From: Lactifluus volemus
Lineage: Eukaryota; Basidiomycota; Agaricomycetes; Russulales; Russulaceae
Length of the DNA: 20,473 nt
Reading direction: 5' to 3'
Assembly (NCBI GenBank): GCA_022376515.1
Contig: WTXI01000514.1
Location: 1 to 20,473, forward strand
Within the stretch, counting starts at the first letter, position 1. The number at the start of each line of letters is the position of its first letter. The translations under genes and the position numbers were made by a program. Positions 19,380-20,473 of the stretch are shown here, piece after piece. The notes under the pieces are model-generated. The model had not been told where the DNA came from. It was given only the letters and a program-made list of their open reading frames with translations, and made no database searches.

Positions 19380-20473
19380 ATGTCATCTCAGAGGGAAAAG
19401 CTCATAGCGCCTGCCCTTCGCCTTGAGATATCCGACACACTCTCCACTCCCATATCGACCTCACCAATATCGCCGACTTTTCGACAGAGGGCTCGCGCCC
19501 TTTCCCATGTGACATTACCACCTTTTCGCCCTTCCCATGGCACCACTAGTAGTTTCCCGTCCCTCTGTTATCATCGGCGCCTGCTCCTGGTATTACCAAA
19601 GCACAGGAAGAGTCCCAAAAGCTACTCGCACACGTTCTCGAACAACTTCGTCGCAGACCGAAATGCCCCCCATCAAACCCCATGCCGTCCCAGGCGATAC
19701 CGACAGCTAAACTTAATATCCCCCGCCTCAGTGTTTCAAGGGCCAACAGTAATATCCAATTGGTAGACCCGGACGGCGAGGACAGTTCTGAGCGCATCTT
19801 TTCCCCAGACTTAGCCTTCGACCTGATGAACCGCTTGAGAGATGTGTTGATGTTTTTATTGTCTCATGGGTGGCAATTATTCAACGAAAGGCAAGTTTCC
19901 AGAGAACGTTTCGAGTGTGATTGCTCAGATTCACCCCTCCTCAGCACCAATGCAGCTATGTTCGGAGGAGGTGGAAAATTGGACGTTCCAGCTCCGTCTT
20001 CCCCTTTCGTCTACGAAGACGCAGCGCTAGCATTGATACGAGACATTCATCGTATCTTGAACTTGAAAACGAATCAACCGAGCTGCTTTCTCAGTGCATT
20101 TCCGTTCTCCAATCCATTGTCTCCGAGGATTGTCGATTCCCACTATTACCTCGCCCTTCTCGTCCACCAAACTCTCTACAGGCAATATCTCTGGACATTG
20201 CACTGCTACTCGTGCATATGCATGCGACGTCTGATACTGTTGTCTCCCAAGTCGGCTTCGCCCTTCTGCCTGCGTTCGCAACATTCAGGCCTGAGATACG
20301 TCCTCGATTGCTTTCATTTTTTGAAAGGATTCTTCGACATATGCTCTATGAAGAAAAGAAGTTGCGCAGCTTTGCCAGTGGCAATATGGTGGCCTCAAAT
20401 AATGAAGGTGCCTAACAGATCATTTGTCCTCGTTTTTGTGCTCAACATGCTATTGTTTATAGCGCACTCTGCG
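19380..20473 (+). CDS. N-terminal part of a large helical protein of unknown family (runs off the window)
   Basis: The start MSSQREKLIAPALRLEI at 19380 opens a Ser/Thr/Pro-rich segment. A plausible intron joins it in frame to TQEESQKLLAHVLEQL: GTAGTT or GTTTCC donor near 19549-19552, acceptor at about 19599. A frame then runs through SSERIFSPDLAFDLMNRLRDVLMFLLSHGWQLFNER (about 19780-19897). After this the coding frame changes, either by a 38-nt GC-AG intron (AG|GCAAGT at 19891, acceptor at 19928) or by a missing base near 19998-20011. It continues as RRRSASIDTRHSSYLELENESTELLSQCISVLQSIVSED and PNSLQAISLDIALLLVHMHATSDTVVSQVGFALLPAFATFRPE, which look like stacked helices (ARM/HEAT-like by impression only). 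The last intron starts after 20410 (GAAG|GTGCCT) and ends at about 20462, so the gene goes on beyond the edge. I do not recognise the family. Confidence 0.55.

Overview
This is nuclear DNA from a filamentous basidiomycete, most likely an Agaricomycete. Genes are densely packed on both strands and are cut by many short spliceosomal introns of about 47-70 nt with GT...CTRAY...YAG signals. The proteins read as fungal orthologues: a STE11-type MAPKKK, a FRE-type ferric reductase, a LAT/Mup1-type permease, and TAF13 with a Tyr/Pro-rich N-terminus. Splice joins below were inferred by hand from reading frame, splice signals and remembered family motifs. No alignment was run.

Left part (1-4495). A MAPKKK enters from the left edge and ends at 1544. 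It is followed by a stretch that looks like decayed coding sequence (about 1608-2180). Next comes a minus-strand gene of unknown family (2290-3441). Its start region (5' leader, exon 1, intron 1, most of exon 2) has an inverted copy directly upstream, making a nearly symmetric foldback with 158-nt arms (3332-3669). Positions 3670-4495 hold no gene I can support.

Middle (4496-12837), all on the minus strand. TRM1 (tRNA m2,2G26 methyltransferase, 11 exons), a ferric reductase (4 exons) and an amino-acid permease (at least 14 exons, two of them micro-exons). The ferric reductase promoter carries three phased 10-bp repeats.

Right part (13121-20473). The exosome subunit MTR3 (minus) diverges from an NSRP1-type splicing factor (plus) across only 71 bp. 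A small RRM protein related to the cyclophilin E RRM follows. Then come convergent TAF13 (minus), a DUF4211 protein (minus), and the 5' part of a large unknown helical protein (plus) leaving at the right edge. Several of these genes act in RNA metabolism or transcription, but I see no evidence that they form a functional cluster.

Two themes run across the window. First, several otherwise well-conserved genes carry single-base frame breaks, mostly at short homopolymers (STE11, the orphan gene, TAF13, the DUF4211 gene, possibly the permease tail). TRM1, the ferric reductase, MTR3, the NSRP1-type gene and the RRM gene read through cleanly. Base-calling error is the leading explanation, but true lesions are not excluded. 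Second, at least two introns appear to use GC-AG instead of GT-AG ends.
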